Source: an uncultured bacterium
GTDB lineage: Bacteria > Omnitrophota > Gorgyraeia > Ghiorseimicrobiales > Ghiorseimicrobiaceae
DNA: 57,504 nucleotides
Direction: 5' to 3'
NCBI GenBank assembly: GCA_913009335.1
Contig: CAJVXN010000009.1
Coordinates: 1-57,504 of the forward strand
The notes under the pieces were generated by a model. The model did not search any database and was not told the DNA's origin. It saw only the letters and a program-made list of their open reading frames with translations. The position numbers and the translations under genes are program-made. Below, piece after piece: positions 1 to 7,772 of this stretch; the first letter of the stretch is position 1; each line of letters opens with the position of its first letter.

Positions 1-104
1 TTCTTTATTCTCCTGAGATTTAAATAATACGCGTTAATATTATTTGTGCAGTGTCCAAAATATTCACTCAAAACGCCCCATCTTTTTGAAAAATATAATT
101 ACAA

Positions 105-1208
105 TTAAGAGACTTTAAATTTTAAAGAGGGAACGGTCAAGAGATCGTTACCCCTCTTGTCAAAAAAATTAAGTTTCCACTTCAGTAAAACATCCAGATC
201 AACCGGAGGAATCATCAAAAGACGCTTGTCTAGATCTGCTTTTTTCTCCCTGGCTAACTGCCAAGGGGTTTTATGTTCTTTGTAGGAATTCGGGCGTTGA
301 AGGTTAAAGAACAGTTGATAAGCATGAGCTTTACGCATAAAATCCTGCCTTGAGGAGAATTGCTCAATCTCATAGAATTCCAATTCCATGAGATTGTGAA
401 TAGTTTCAACGTCAGATTGCATTCTGTGAGCACCGGGGAAGATGGTATTATGGCGTTGCCCTTTGATAGATTCTATAGCTAAAGTATAAGCAGAAGGGTT
501 TTTAGCGTTCCAGGCGCCAATATATTCAGAGCCATTGTCAGTTTGCCTAATAGAATCTTTAGGCAAAACCTTAAATTTTCCAAGGAAGTGATTGATATAT
601 ACGGCAAAGAGTGTGGCGTGAATTAAAGAACGTTCATTGGCAAACCCTAAGAATAAGATACCGGTAGAGATTTCACGGAAGGTATATTGGATTACAGGTA
701 AATCGCGCGCTTTCATCTGAGGCCAATACTCGGGGATATCATAAAGGTCTTTGGTATCTTCAGTAGTTCTTTCAAAGAGATAGAATTGTTTTTTAACCTC
801 TCGGAGGTTATTCTTAACAATATGTTTTTTGCGTCTTCTGCGGGAAGATACACCGGCATTTTTCCAGATTTTACGCATAGTTTTAGCTGATAGCTTGATA
901 TCTTCAACGTCTTTAATTTGTTCAGCTCCGAGGCGTTTATATTTAACCTTTAATTTAATTACGCGTTCTTTTAAATCAAGAGGGGTTTCATTGGGAGAAT
1001 AATGTGGCTTTCTGGATAAGTCAGCGAGTCCGGGATATCCCTGAGCTTTAAAGCGCCTCAGCCACTTACGGACTACCACGGGGCTGGTGTGGAAGGCTCT
1101 GGCAGTAGGCTTTATACCGCGCTCTAGGGCTTGTTGAACCATCTGGTATCGCCATTGTTTTTTATCTTTACTCTGTCGCATAATATGGTAATATTGGTAT
1201 GGGCACAT
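105..1208 (-). CDS. IS transposase, HTH plus DDE integrase-core type
   Basis: Transposase of 367 residues that would cut and rejoin the ends of an insertion sequence. The N-terminal third is a helix-turn-helix region (RAFHTSPVVVRKWLRRF) followed by a basic linker. The second half is an RNase-H-like integrase core: QTDNGSEYIG carries the second catalytic Asp and the QSDVETIHN segment the Glu. The first Asp is probably in TEDTKDLYD. A longer reading from 1232 exists, but a perfect AGGAGG would then lie inside the coding sequence (codons for KGG), so the ATG at 1208 is preferred. Resemblance is closest to IS481/IS3-like families. Clear terminal inverted repeats were not established: GTGTCCAAAATATTCAC (48-64) and GTGAATTTTAGAGG (1238 on) match only partly. 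It lies at the window edge, next to the pyr operon and transcribed away from it. Confidence 0.85.
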   Translation of the reverse strand: MCPYQYYHIMRQSKDKKQWRYQMVQQALERGIKPTARAFHTSPVVVRKWLRRFKAQGYPGLADLSRKPHYSPNETPLDLKERVIKLKVKYKRLGAEQIKDVEDIKLSAKTMRKIWKNAGVSSRRRRKKHIVKNNLREVKKQFYLFERTTEDTKDLYDIPEYWPQMKARDLPVIQYTFREISTGILFLGFANERSLIHATLFAVYINHFLGKFKVLPKDSIRQTDNGSEYIGAWNAKNPSAYTLAIESIKGQRHNTIFPGAHRMQSDVETIHNLMELEFYEIEQFSSRQDFMRKAHAYQLFFNLQRPNSYKEHKTPWQLAREKKADLDKRLLMIPPVDLDVLLKWKLNFFDKRGNDLLTVPSLKFKVS

Positions 1209-1255
1209 AAGCGTTAAAATACCTCCTTTCATTACTGGTGAATTTTAGAGGTATA

Positions 1256-1654
1256 TTATGTGCCTATTTTTCTTATAAGCCTACTAATTTTTTTATTAAA
1301 AGCGTATTCAGTGTCGGGTCGGGAGAGTTCTTTAAACCATTCACTGACACGTCTCCATCTCCATAGTTCGCTGTTATGGAGGTTAATGATATTGCTTGGT
1401 TTATGGTCAGGAACAGTGTTTGCTGATGAAGTTTCATTAAAAACCGCCTTTACGATTATATTTTTCTTCTTTGTTGGTTTTCGAAGCTTTGGTTTTCCGG
1501 GCCTCTTTTTATAAAAAAGCTGTTTTAGTTCTTTTTGAAGTTCTTTAAACTTTTGCCTGCTTTGGCATAATATTCGCTTTATTCTTAATTCCTTTAGCGG
1601 GGGGTAACGATCTATCTTACCATTTCCAGCAATCTCTATAATTATGCTTGACAA
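1256..1654 (-). CDS. Doubtful Lys/Arg-rich hypothetical protein
   Basis: An open frame of 132 codons from a TTG start, ending just upstream of the transposase on the same strand. The product is very basic, with a run like FYKKRPGKPKLRKPTKKKN in the middle, and I recognise no family. There is no convincing ribosome binding site, and its start overlaps the plus-strand pyr promoter. It could be an accessory ORF of the adjacent IS, a decayed gene, or chance. An opposite-strand frame at 1260-1514 is still less convincing. Confidence 0.3.
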   Translation of the reverse strand: MSSIIIEIAGNGKIDRYPPLKELRIKRILCQSRQKFKELQKELKQLFYKKRPGKPKLRKPTKKKNIIVKAVFNETSSANTVPDHKPSNIINLHNSELWRWRRVSEWFKELSRPDTEYAFNKKISRLIRKIGT

Positions 1655-1675
1655 AGCTTAACTCTGTAGTATAAT
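1648..1675 (+). promoter_or_regulatory. Sigma-70-type promoter of the pyr operon
   Basis: Perfect TTGACA (1648-1653) and perfect TATAAT (1670-1675) hexamers are separated by 16 bases. Transcription would begin near 1682, just before the PyrR binding loop. This is the best promoter in the window and is the likely start of the pyrR-to-pyrF transcript. Confidence 0.85.
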
Positions 1676-1687
1676 TAATTTATTCAA

Positions 1688-1718
1688 CCTTTAAGCTGGT
1701 TCTGAGAGGCTGGCAAGG
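1688..1718 (+). promoter_or_regulatory. PyrR binding loop (pyr mRNA anti-antiterminator)
   Basis: The stem-loop CCTTTAAGCTGG-TTCTGAGAGG-CTGGCAAGG matches the known PyrR recognition hairpin: a conserved GAGAGG loop segment, a lower CCTT/AAGG stem and an internal bulge. In Firmicutes, PyrR with UMP stabilises this hairpin and so favours the downstream terminator. Here CAAGGAT (1714-1720) can instead pair with ATCCTTTG (1768-1775), the 5' strand of the terminator, which would form the antiterminator. Position, sequence and the adjacent pyrR gene agree. Confidence 0.88.
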
Positions 1719-1726
1719 ATAAAATA

Positions 1727-1807
1727 ATGACCATAAAATACAGAAGATGTATAGTTGATAGCGAAGAATCCTTTGGCTTAAAAGCCGGGGGTATTTTTTT
1801 TAATGAG

Positions 1808-1831
<24 letters not shown>
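1727..1831 (+). CDS. Putative 34-residue leader peptide across the pyr attenuator
   Basis: An ATG at 1727 follows AAGG (1715-1718, the 3' strand of the PyrR hairpin) by 8 bases and opens a frame of 34 codons that reads straight through the terminator (1770-1801) and stops at 1831. The peptide begins MTIKYRRCIVDSEESFG and ends ETQTYRMQ; it is not a known family. A PyrR-bound leader would hide its ribosome binding site, so translation and attenuation could be coupled. It may also be fortuitous; only the arrangement is seen. A second small frame (1828-1914) starts in an ATGA overlap with its stop. Confidence 0.4.
1770..1801 (+). terminator. pyr operon attenuator (intrinsic terminator)
   Basis: CCTTTGGCTT pairs with AAGCCGGGGG (1782-1791, including G-U pairs) and is followed directly by a T-rich run at 1792-1801. 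It lies between the PyrR loop and pyrR. Its 5' strand is the part that can pair with CAAGGAT at 1714-1720, as expected for PyrR-controlled attenuation by UMP. Confidence 0.85.
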
Positions 1832-2494
<663 letters not shown>

Positions 2495-2499
2495 TTAAT

Positions 2500-3444
2500 A
2501 TGGCCTGGACACGAAAAGACCTTTTGGGTTTAGAATCATTAAGTCGCGAGGAAATAGAGTTAATTCTTTCAACTGCAGAATCGTTTAAAGAGGTCTCTAC
2601 CCGCGAGATTAAGAAGGTCCCGGCGTTACGCGGAAAAACAGTAGTAAATTTATTTTACGAGCCCTCAACAAGAACAAGAGTATCTTTTGAGGTTGCGGCA
2701 AAGAGATTGTCTGCGGATGTAATAAATATTTCTCCCGAAACTTCCAGTGTACGGAAGGGAGAGACATTAGTTGATACAGGTAGAAACATCCAAGCTCTAA
2801 AGGCGGATATTATTGTTGTAAGACATGCTTCTTCCGGTGCCGCAGCTATGCTTTCCCGGCATCTTGATATAAGTGTAGTTAATGCCGGAGATGGGTGGCA
2901 TGAGCATCCTACACAAGCTCTCCTGGATATTTTTACTTTAAAGGAAAAGATAGGAAGAATAAAAGGTATTAATGTAACCATTGTTGGGGATATTGCTCAT
3001 TCGCGAGTGGCGCGTTCAAATATCTGGGGTTTAACTAAACTCGGTGCAAACGTTACTCTATGTGCCCCCAAAATGCTCATTCCCGTGGGTATAGAGGAAA
3101 TGGGTGTTAATATAACAGATAATATAGATGATGCTCTTGTTAGGGCGGATGCGGTAAATGTTTTGAGGATGCAGTTTGAGCGCGATGAAAGCGCTGCTTT
3201 CCCTGAGGCTTTAGATTATTTTCGAAAATTCGGAATAACCAGCGAGAGATTAAATAAAGCCAAAAAAAATATAATCCTGATGCATCCCGGGCCGATTAAC
3301 CGTGGTATTGAAATAGAAAGTGATGTTGCCGACGGACCTAATTCAGTCATACTAGAACAAGTAATTAACGGTATTGCTTTAAGAATGGCAGTGTTATTTT
3401 TAGTTTCACAGGGACATGATAAGAAATATGAAGATATTAATTAA
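2500..3444 (+). CDS. pyrB: Aspartate carbamoyltransferase catalytic chain
   Basis: Catalyses carbamoyl phosphate plus aspartate to carbamoyl aspartate, the committed step of cytoplasmic UMP synthesis. The 314-residue chain has the carbamoyl-phosphate motif PSTRTRVSFE, the HPTQALLDIFT motif at mid-protein, and the C-terminal HPGPINRGIE loop. The length is that of catalytic chains that act without a regulatory subunit, and no pyrI is seen nearby. It sits 5 bases after pyrR, and its 3' end overlaps the start of pyrC, indicating translational coupling. Confidence 0.97.
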   Translation: MAWTRKDLLGLESLSREEIELILSTAESFKEVSTREIKKVPALRGKTVVNLFYEPSTRTRVSFEVAAKRLSADVINISPETSSVRKGETLVDTGRNIQALKADIIVVRHASSGAAAMLSRHLDISVVNAGDGWHEHPTQALLDIFTLKEKIGRIKGINVTIVGDIAHSRVARSNIWGLTKLGANVTLCAPKMLIPVGIEEMGVNITDNIDDALVRADAVNVLRMQFERDESAAFPEALDYFRKFGITSERLNKAKKNIILMHPGPINRGIEIESDVADGPNSVILEQVINGIALRMAVLFLVSQGHDKKYEDIN

Positions 3445-4711
3445 AGGCGGACGCGTAGTTGATCCGGCAAATAATCTAGATAAGGTTTGCGATGTTTTAA
3501 TAGAGAACGGAAAGATATCTAAGGTTGCTCTAAATATCAAAACTGACGCAAAAGAAATAATTGATGCAAGTAGTAAAATTGTGGTGCCTGGTTTAGTTGA
3601 TATGCATGTACATTTAAGGGAACCGGGAAGAGAAGATAAAGAGACTGTTAAAAGTGGAACACTGGCTGCGTTAGCCGGCGGGGTAACATCTCTATTGGCT
3701 ATGCCGAATACTCAGCCCCCTATTGATTCTAAAGAACATCTGGATGTTCTGGGCGATATAATAAATAAGACTGCCCGTGCAAATGTATTTATTGCTGCTT
3801 CTATTACTAAAGGGCGCTTGGGTGAAGAATTAGTTGATATCGCGTCTTTAAAAAAACAGGGAATAGTCGCAATAACTGATGATGGGGATTCTGTAGATAG
3901 TGATATTTTGATGTCATCCGCATTCAGTAAAGCCGGAGAGAGCAATGTGTTGGTAATTTGTCATTGTGAAGACAAATTGCTTTCCATGAATGGCGCAGTC
4001 AATTTGGGTTTTACTTCTACCCGCATGGGTCTGCGGGGCATATCAAAAGAATCAGAATATAAGAGAATAGAAAGAGATATTACGCTGGCTAAAGATGCAG
4101 GGGCCTGTTTGCATATTGCCCATGTAAGTTGCAAGGAATCAATAGAGTTAATAGCTGATGCCAAGAAAAAAGGTATAGCAATAACAGCTGAGACTGCCCC
4201 GCATTATTTTGCCTTAGATGAGGCGGCAGTAATTGATTATGATACGAATATGAAGATGAATCCTCCGTTAAGAACTACGCAGGATCGTGAGTCTATAAAG
4301 CAGGCATTGAAAGATGGAATAATAGATGTGATTGCTTCCGATCATGCTCCTCATACGGAAAATGAAAAGGATATTGAGTTTGAGCGGGCGGAATTCGGGG
4401 TAACGGGCTTAGAGACAGAGCTGTCGGCAAGTATTACTGAACTAGTAAATACTAATTTATTAAATTGGCCGGAATTAGTTAAAAAAATGTCTTTTAATCC
4501 GGCTCAAATTTTAGGCATAGACAAAGGTACATTAACTCCCGGGAGGGCTGCCGATATTATTGTGGTTTCAGGGGATAGAGAAAGAATAGTTAAAAAAGAA
4601 GAGTTTGTTTCTAAGTCAAAAAATTCACCTTTTCTAAATAGAAAATTAAAAGGTGTGGTAGAATATACTATTTGCGGCGGTAAGATAGCTTATAAATATA
4701 AAAAGGAGTAA
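3428..4711 (+). CDS. pyrC: Dihydroorotase, class I
   Basis: Closes carbamoyl aspartate to dihydroorotate. The 427-residue protein has the class I amidohydrolase zinc motif DMHVHLREPG near residue 60, a conserved carboxylate/metal region around CHCED and HIAHVSC, and the catalytic-Asp segment ASDHAPHT near residue 305. The ATG at 3428 is used because MKILIKGGRVVDP is the standard family start; an ATG 12 bases upstream would leave almost no spacing to the GGGA at 3410. It overlaps pyrB by 17 bases. As the active zinc enzyme it stands alone here, with no inactive pyrC paralogue in the window. Confidence 0.96.
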   Translation: MKILIKGGRVVDPANNLDKVCDVLIENGKISKVALNIKTDAKEIIDASSKIVVPGLVDMHVHLREPGREDKETVKSGTLAALAGGVTSLLAMPNTQPPIDSKEHLDVLGDIINKTARANVFIAASITKGRLGEELVDIASLKKQGIVAITDDGDSVDSDILMSSAFSKAGESNVLVICHCEDKLLSMNGAVNLGFTSTRMGLRGISKESEYKRIERDITLAKDAGACLHIAHVSCKESIELIADAKKKGIAITAETAPHYFALDEAAVIDYDTNMKMNPPLRTTQDRESIKQALKDGIIDVIASDHAPHTENEKDIEFERAEFGVTGLETELSASITELVNTNLLNWPELVKKMSFNPAQILGIDKGTLTPGRAADIIVVSGDRERIVKKEEFVSKSKNSPFLNRKLKGVVEYTICGGKIAYKYKKE

Positions 4712-4716
4712 GTAAG

Positions 4717-5955
4717 ATGGAATTTGTGGCAGATTTTCATATTCATTCAAAATATTCCCGCGCAACGAGTAAAAGGATGGATGTGGAAAATCTCACCCAG
4801 TGGGCAAAGATAAAAGGGATCTCTCTCTTGGGTACAGGTGATTTTACGCACCACTTATGGCTTGAGGAATTAAAAGGTAAGCTCGAATCTGATAATAACG
4901 GCTTATTCGTATATAAGGATATGCGTTTTATCTTAACGGCTGAGATAAGCAGCATTTATTCAAAAAATGGACGCGGGCATCGTATACATAATTTAATTTT
5001 TGCCCCGTCATTTAAAGTAGTAGATAAGATTAATAATATTTTAGGCCGCCTGGGTAATATTACTTCAGACGGCAGGCCCATTTTAGGCCTGGATGCGGAA
5101 GAGCTTGCTCGAATTGTTTTCGATATATCTGATGAATGTGTTCTTGTTCCGGGGCACATCTGGACACCATGGTTTAGTTTATTTGGCTCGATGTCTGGGT
5201 TTGACACAATAGAAGATTGTTTTGGAAAACAGACCTCAAAAATATTTGCTTTAGAAACCGGGCTTTCTTCTGATCCAGCGATGAACTGGCGGCTTTCCGC
5301 CTTAGATAAGTATGCTTTAATTTCTAATTCCGATTCGCATTCACCTCAGAAAATCGGTCGGGAAGCTAATGTCTTTGACTGCGAACTATCTTACGCGGTG
5401 ATAATGAATGCATTAAAGACAAAAGATAAATCCAAATTTTTATATACTATAGAATTTTTTCCCGAAGAAGGTAAATATCATTATGACGGGCATAGGAATT
5501 GCAAGGTGCGCTTTTCGCCGGCCCAGACGAAAGAACATGATAATACTTGTCCTAAATGCGGAAAATCTTTGACTGTTGGTGTTCTCAATAGGGTGGATAA
5601 ATTAGCAGATAGGCCAGAAGGATTTGTACCGGAGAGCAGTATTCCGTTTAAAAATTTGGTTCCCTTAGATGAGATAATTTCCGAGGTAAAGGGAGTAGGT
5701 AGGGGGTCTAAAACAGTTGGACATGAATATCAAAGTATTATAGCCAAATTTGGCACAGAGCTTGATGTATTACTCAAGGCAAGTAAAGAAGAGGTTCGCA
5801 GGAGTATTTCTCCTCGTATTGCTGAGGGTATTTTGCGGGCAAGAGAAGGTAGAGTTAAACTTCTAGCCGGCTATGATGGTGAATATGGGGTAGTGTCTCT
5901 CTTTGGCGATGAAGAGGATAAGGCGAAGGATGATGATCAATTGAGTTTTTTTTAA
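4717..5955 (+). CDS. PHP-domain phosphoesterase-like protein with zinc ribbon (COG1379 type)
   Basis: A 412-residue protein of the uncharacterised COG1379/TIGR00375 family. The N-terminal PHP domain begins DFHIHSKYSRATSKRM and has the later metal-binding segments GTGDFTH, LTAEIS and SNSDSHSP. A small zinc-ribbon region (CKVRFSPAQ then CPKCGKSL) lies near residues 265-290. The C-terminus (VGRGSKTV and then EVRRSISPRIAEGILRAREG) looks like a nucleic-acid-binding helix-hairpin-helix region. Family members are often annotated near DNA repair or helicases, but the substrate is unknown. It is inserted in the pyr operon 5 bases after pyrC and ends 3 bases before a tRNA gene. Confidence 0.85.
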   Translation: MEFVADFHIHSKYSRATSKRMDVENLTQWAKIKGISLLGTGDFTHHLWLEELKGKLESDNNGLFVYKDMRFILTAEISSIYSKNGRGHRIHNLIFAPSFKVVDKINNILGRLGNITSDGRPILGLDAEELARIVFDISDECVLVPGHIWTPWFSLFGSMSGFDTIEDCFGKQTSKIFALETGLSSDPAMNWRLSALDKYALISNSDSHSPQKIGREANVFDCELSYAVIMNALKTKDKSKFLYTIEFFPEEGKYHYDGHRNCKVRFSPAQTKEHDNTCPKCGKSLTVGVLNRVDKLADRPEGFVPESSIPFKNLVPLDEIISEVKGVGRGSKTVGHEYQSIIAKFGTELDVLLKASKEEVRRSISPRIAEGILRAREGRVKLLAGYDGEYGVVSLFGDEEDKAKDDDQLSFF

Positions 5956-5958
5956 AGC

Positions 5959-6030
5959 GCGCCTGTGGCCTAACGGATAGGGCACTAGCCTCCGAAGCTG
6001 GTTGTGGCAGTTCAATTCTGCCCAGGCGCA
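5959..6030 (+). tRNA. tRNA-Arg (anticodon CCG)
   Basis: A full cloverleaf can be drawn: acceptor GCGCCTG/CAGGCGC, anticodon stem CTAGC/GCTGG with loop CTCCGAA giving anticodon CCG (reads CGG), and T-arm GGCAG-TTCAATT-CTGCC. The 3' CCA is not encoded. It begins 3 bases after the stop of the PHP gene and has no promoter of its own that I can see, so it is probably processed from the pyr operon transcript. Confidence 0.93.
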
Positions 6031-6052
6031 TTCGACAGAGAAAATACGTAAA

Positions 6053-6508
6053 ATGGACAAAATTCTTATTGCAGTCATAGGCGGACATAAATCTAATGAT
6101 AAAGTGGAGCAAATTGCTAATAATATAGGTAAAAATATAGCAAAAGTGGGGGCAATACTTGTTTGTGGGGGATTAAGTGGAGTAATGGAAGCAGTTTCTA
6201 AAGGGGCAAAACAGGCAAATGGTACTACTGTAGGTATTTTACCAGGGGAAGATAAAGCTGAAGCTAATCCATATATTGATATTCCTATTGCCACCGGATT
6301 GGGTTTTGCCCGTAATACAATTGTGGTAGGGTGCGCAGATGCAGTTATTGCTCTTCCGGGAGAATACGGCACGCTTTCTGAGATAGGATTTGCTTTGAAT
6401 GCTAAGAAGCCGGTTATTGGAATTGGCACTTGGGATATTCCAGGGGTTGTTCAGGTAAAAGATGCCCAGGAAGCGATTGATAAAATTAAAGAATTGCTTG
6501 TGATATAA
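6053..6508 (+). CDS. TIGR00725/LOG-like Rossmann-fold nucleotide-binding protein
   Basis: A 151-residue member of the SLOG/lysine-decarboxylase-like superfamily, TIGR00725 group. The Rossmann-type start ILIAVIGGHKSND, the CGGLSGVMEAVSKGA loop and the variant signature LPGEYGTLSEIGFAL (for PGGxGTxxE) are visible. Related LOG proteins release nucleobases from cytokinin nucleotides, but this subgroup has no proven substrate. The frame can be read from inside the tRNA, so the ATG at 6053 is the first sensible start. It lies between tRNA-Arg and carA, which fits some role in nucleotide metabolism without proving it. Confidence 0.82.
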   Translation: MDKILIAVIGGHKSNDKVEQIANNIGKNIAKVGAILVCGGLSGVMEAVSKGAKQANGTTVGILPGEDKAEANPYIDIPIATGLGFARNTIVVGCADAVIALPGEYGTLSEIGFALNAKKPVIGIGTWDIPGVVQVKDAQEAIDKIKELLVI

Positions 6509-6536
6509 GCAGTTTTATGTAATAAGGTAAAAAAAT

Positions 6537-7664
6537 ATGAAAAAGGCGATTTTAGTGTTGGAGGACGGATTTAGTCTGGAAGGTGAAGGGTTCGGCGCGC
6601 AAGGAGAAGCTTTTGGTGAAGTTGTTTTTAATACCTCGATGAGCGGTTATCAGGAGATAATTACTGATCCTTCTTATCGCGGGCAGATTATTACTATGAC
6701 TTACCCCTTGATTGGTAATTACGGCATAAATTACGAAGACGTAGAGTCAAAAAAATTACATCTTGAAGGATTTGTGGTAAAAGAAATTAGCAAAATTTAT
6801 TCCAATTATCGCGCTAAGACTTCATTAGATGAATATCTTAAAAAGTATAATGTTGTGGGAGTTTCCGGGATTGATACGCGCGCACTTACCCGGCATATCA
6901 GGATAGAGGGCGCAATGAGGGGTGTTGTATCTACTGATGAGTTAGACAAGAAAAGTTTAGTGGAAAAAATAAAGGCATCATCTGGGTTAGAGGGTAGGGA
7001 TTTGGTAAAGGAGGTTACCTGTCGGGAAGCATATGATTGGGCGCAGCCTCAGGCAGAAAACAAAGAGGCTCGGTACAAGGTTGTGGTTTTGGATTGTGGT
7101 GTAAAATTTAATATTTTGCGCAGCTTAGTAAGCTTAGGAGCTCAGGTGCGTGTCGTGCCGGCAAAAACAGGAGCTGATGAAATCCTAAACTTAAAACCCG
7201 ACGGAGTCTTATTATCTAACGGGCCGGGAGATCCTGCAGCAGTAAAATATGTAATTAAAACTGTTGCTGATTTATTGGGCAAGGTTCCTATTTTTGGAAT
7301 TTGCCTGGGACATCAGATGTTGGGCTTAGCATTAGCGGGTAAAACATATAAACTAAAATTCGGCCACCACGGAGGAAATCATCCTGTAATGGATTTAAAA
7401 ACTCGTAAGGTTGAGATTACTTCGCAGAATCACGGTTTTAATCTGGATATGGATTCCTTTAGCAATGAAGATATAGAGATTACTCATATGAATTTATATG
7501 ATAATACCGTAGAGGGAATTAGACATAAAAAAATATCCGCTTTTAGCGTGCAATATCATCCTGAAAGTTCTCCGGGGCCTCATGATGCGGGATACTTATT
7601 TAAAAAGTTTGTAGAAATGATGAGGGGTAAAAATTCTAAGTCCGAATATCAAAGCACTAAATAA
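6537..7664 (+). CDS. carA: Carbamoyl-phosphate synthase small (glutaminase) subunit
   Basis: Releases ammonia from glutamine for carbamoyl phosphate synthesis by CarB. The 375-residue chain has the N-terminal CPSase small domain (LEDGFSLEGEGFG, NTSMSGYQEIITDPSY) and a C-terminal class I glutamine amidotransferase domain with nucleophile Cys in FGICLGHQMLGLA and the catalytic His-Glu in QYHPESSPGPHD. Length is normal. It is followed by a 108-base AT-rich spacer before carB. Carbamoyl phosphate feeds PyrB in the same operon and possibly arginine synthesis elsewhere. Confidence 0.97.
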   Translation: MKKAILVLEDGFSLEGEGFGAQGEAFGEVVFNTSMSGYQEIITDPSYRGQIITMTYPLIGNYGINYEDVESKKLHLEGFVVKEISKIYSNYRAKTSLDEYLKKYNVVGVSGIDTRALTRHIRIEGAMRGVVSTDELDKKSLVEKIKASSGLEGRDLVKEVTCREAYDWAQPQAENKEARYKVVVLDCGVKFNILRSLVSLGAQVRVVPAKTGADEILNLKPDGVLLSNGPGDPAAVKYVIKTVADLLGKVPIFGICLGHQMLGLALAGKTYKLKFGHHGGNHPVMDLKTRKVEITSQNHGFNLDMDSFSNEDIEITHMNLYDNTVEGIRHKKISAFSVQYHPESSPGPHDAGYLFKKFVEMMRGKNSKSEYQSTK

Positions 7665-7772
7665 ATTTAAGTAATCAAAATTTAAAATTTAGAACATCTG
7701 TTTGGAATGTTAAAATTTAAGATTTTAGATCTATTTCGAATTTCGGATTTTAAGATTAGGATTTAAATAATT

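Noticed and set aside
1260-1514. Plus-strand hydrophobic ORF of 84 codons
   Set aside because: No ribosome binding site, low-complexity Phe/Leu composition from reverse-strand Lys codons, and it opposes a slightly better minus-strand frame.
7665-7772. Low-complexity AATTTAAAATTT-type tract between carA and carB
   Set aside because: It is AT-rich with loose repeats but has no clear promoter, hairpin with T-run, or frame; nothing specific can be supported.
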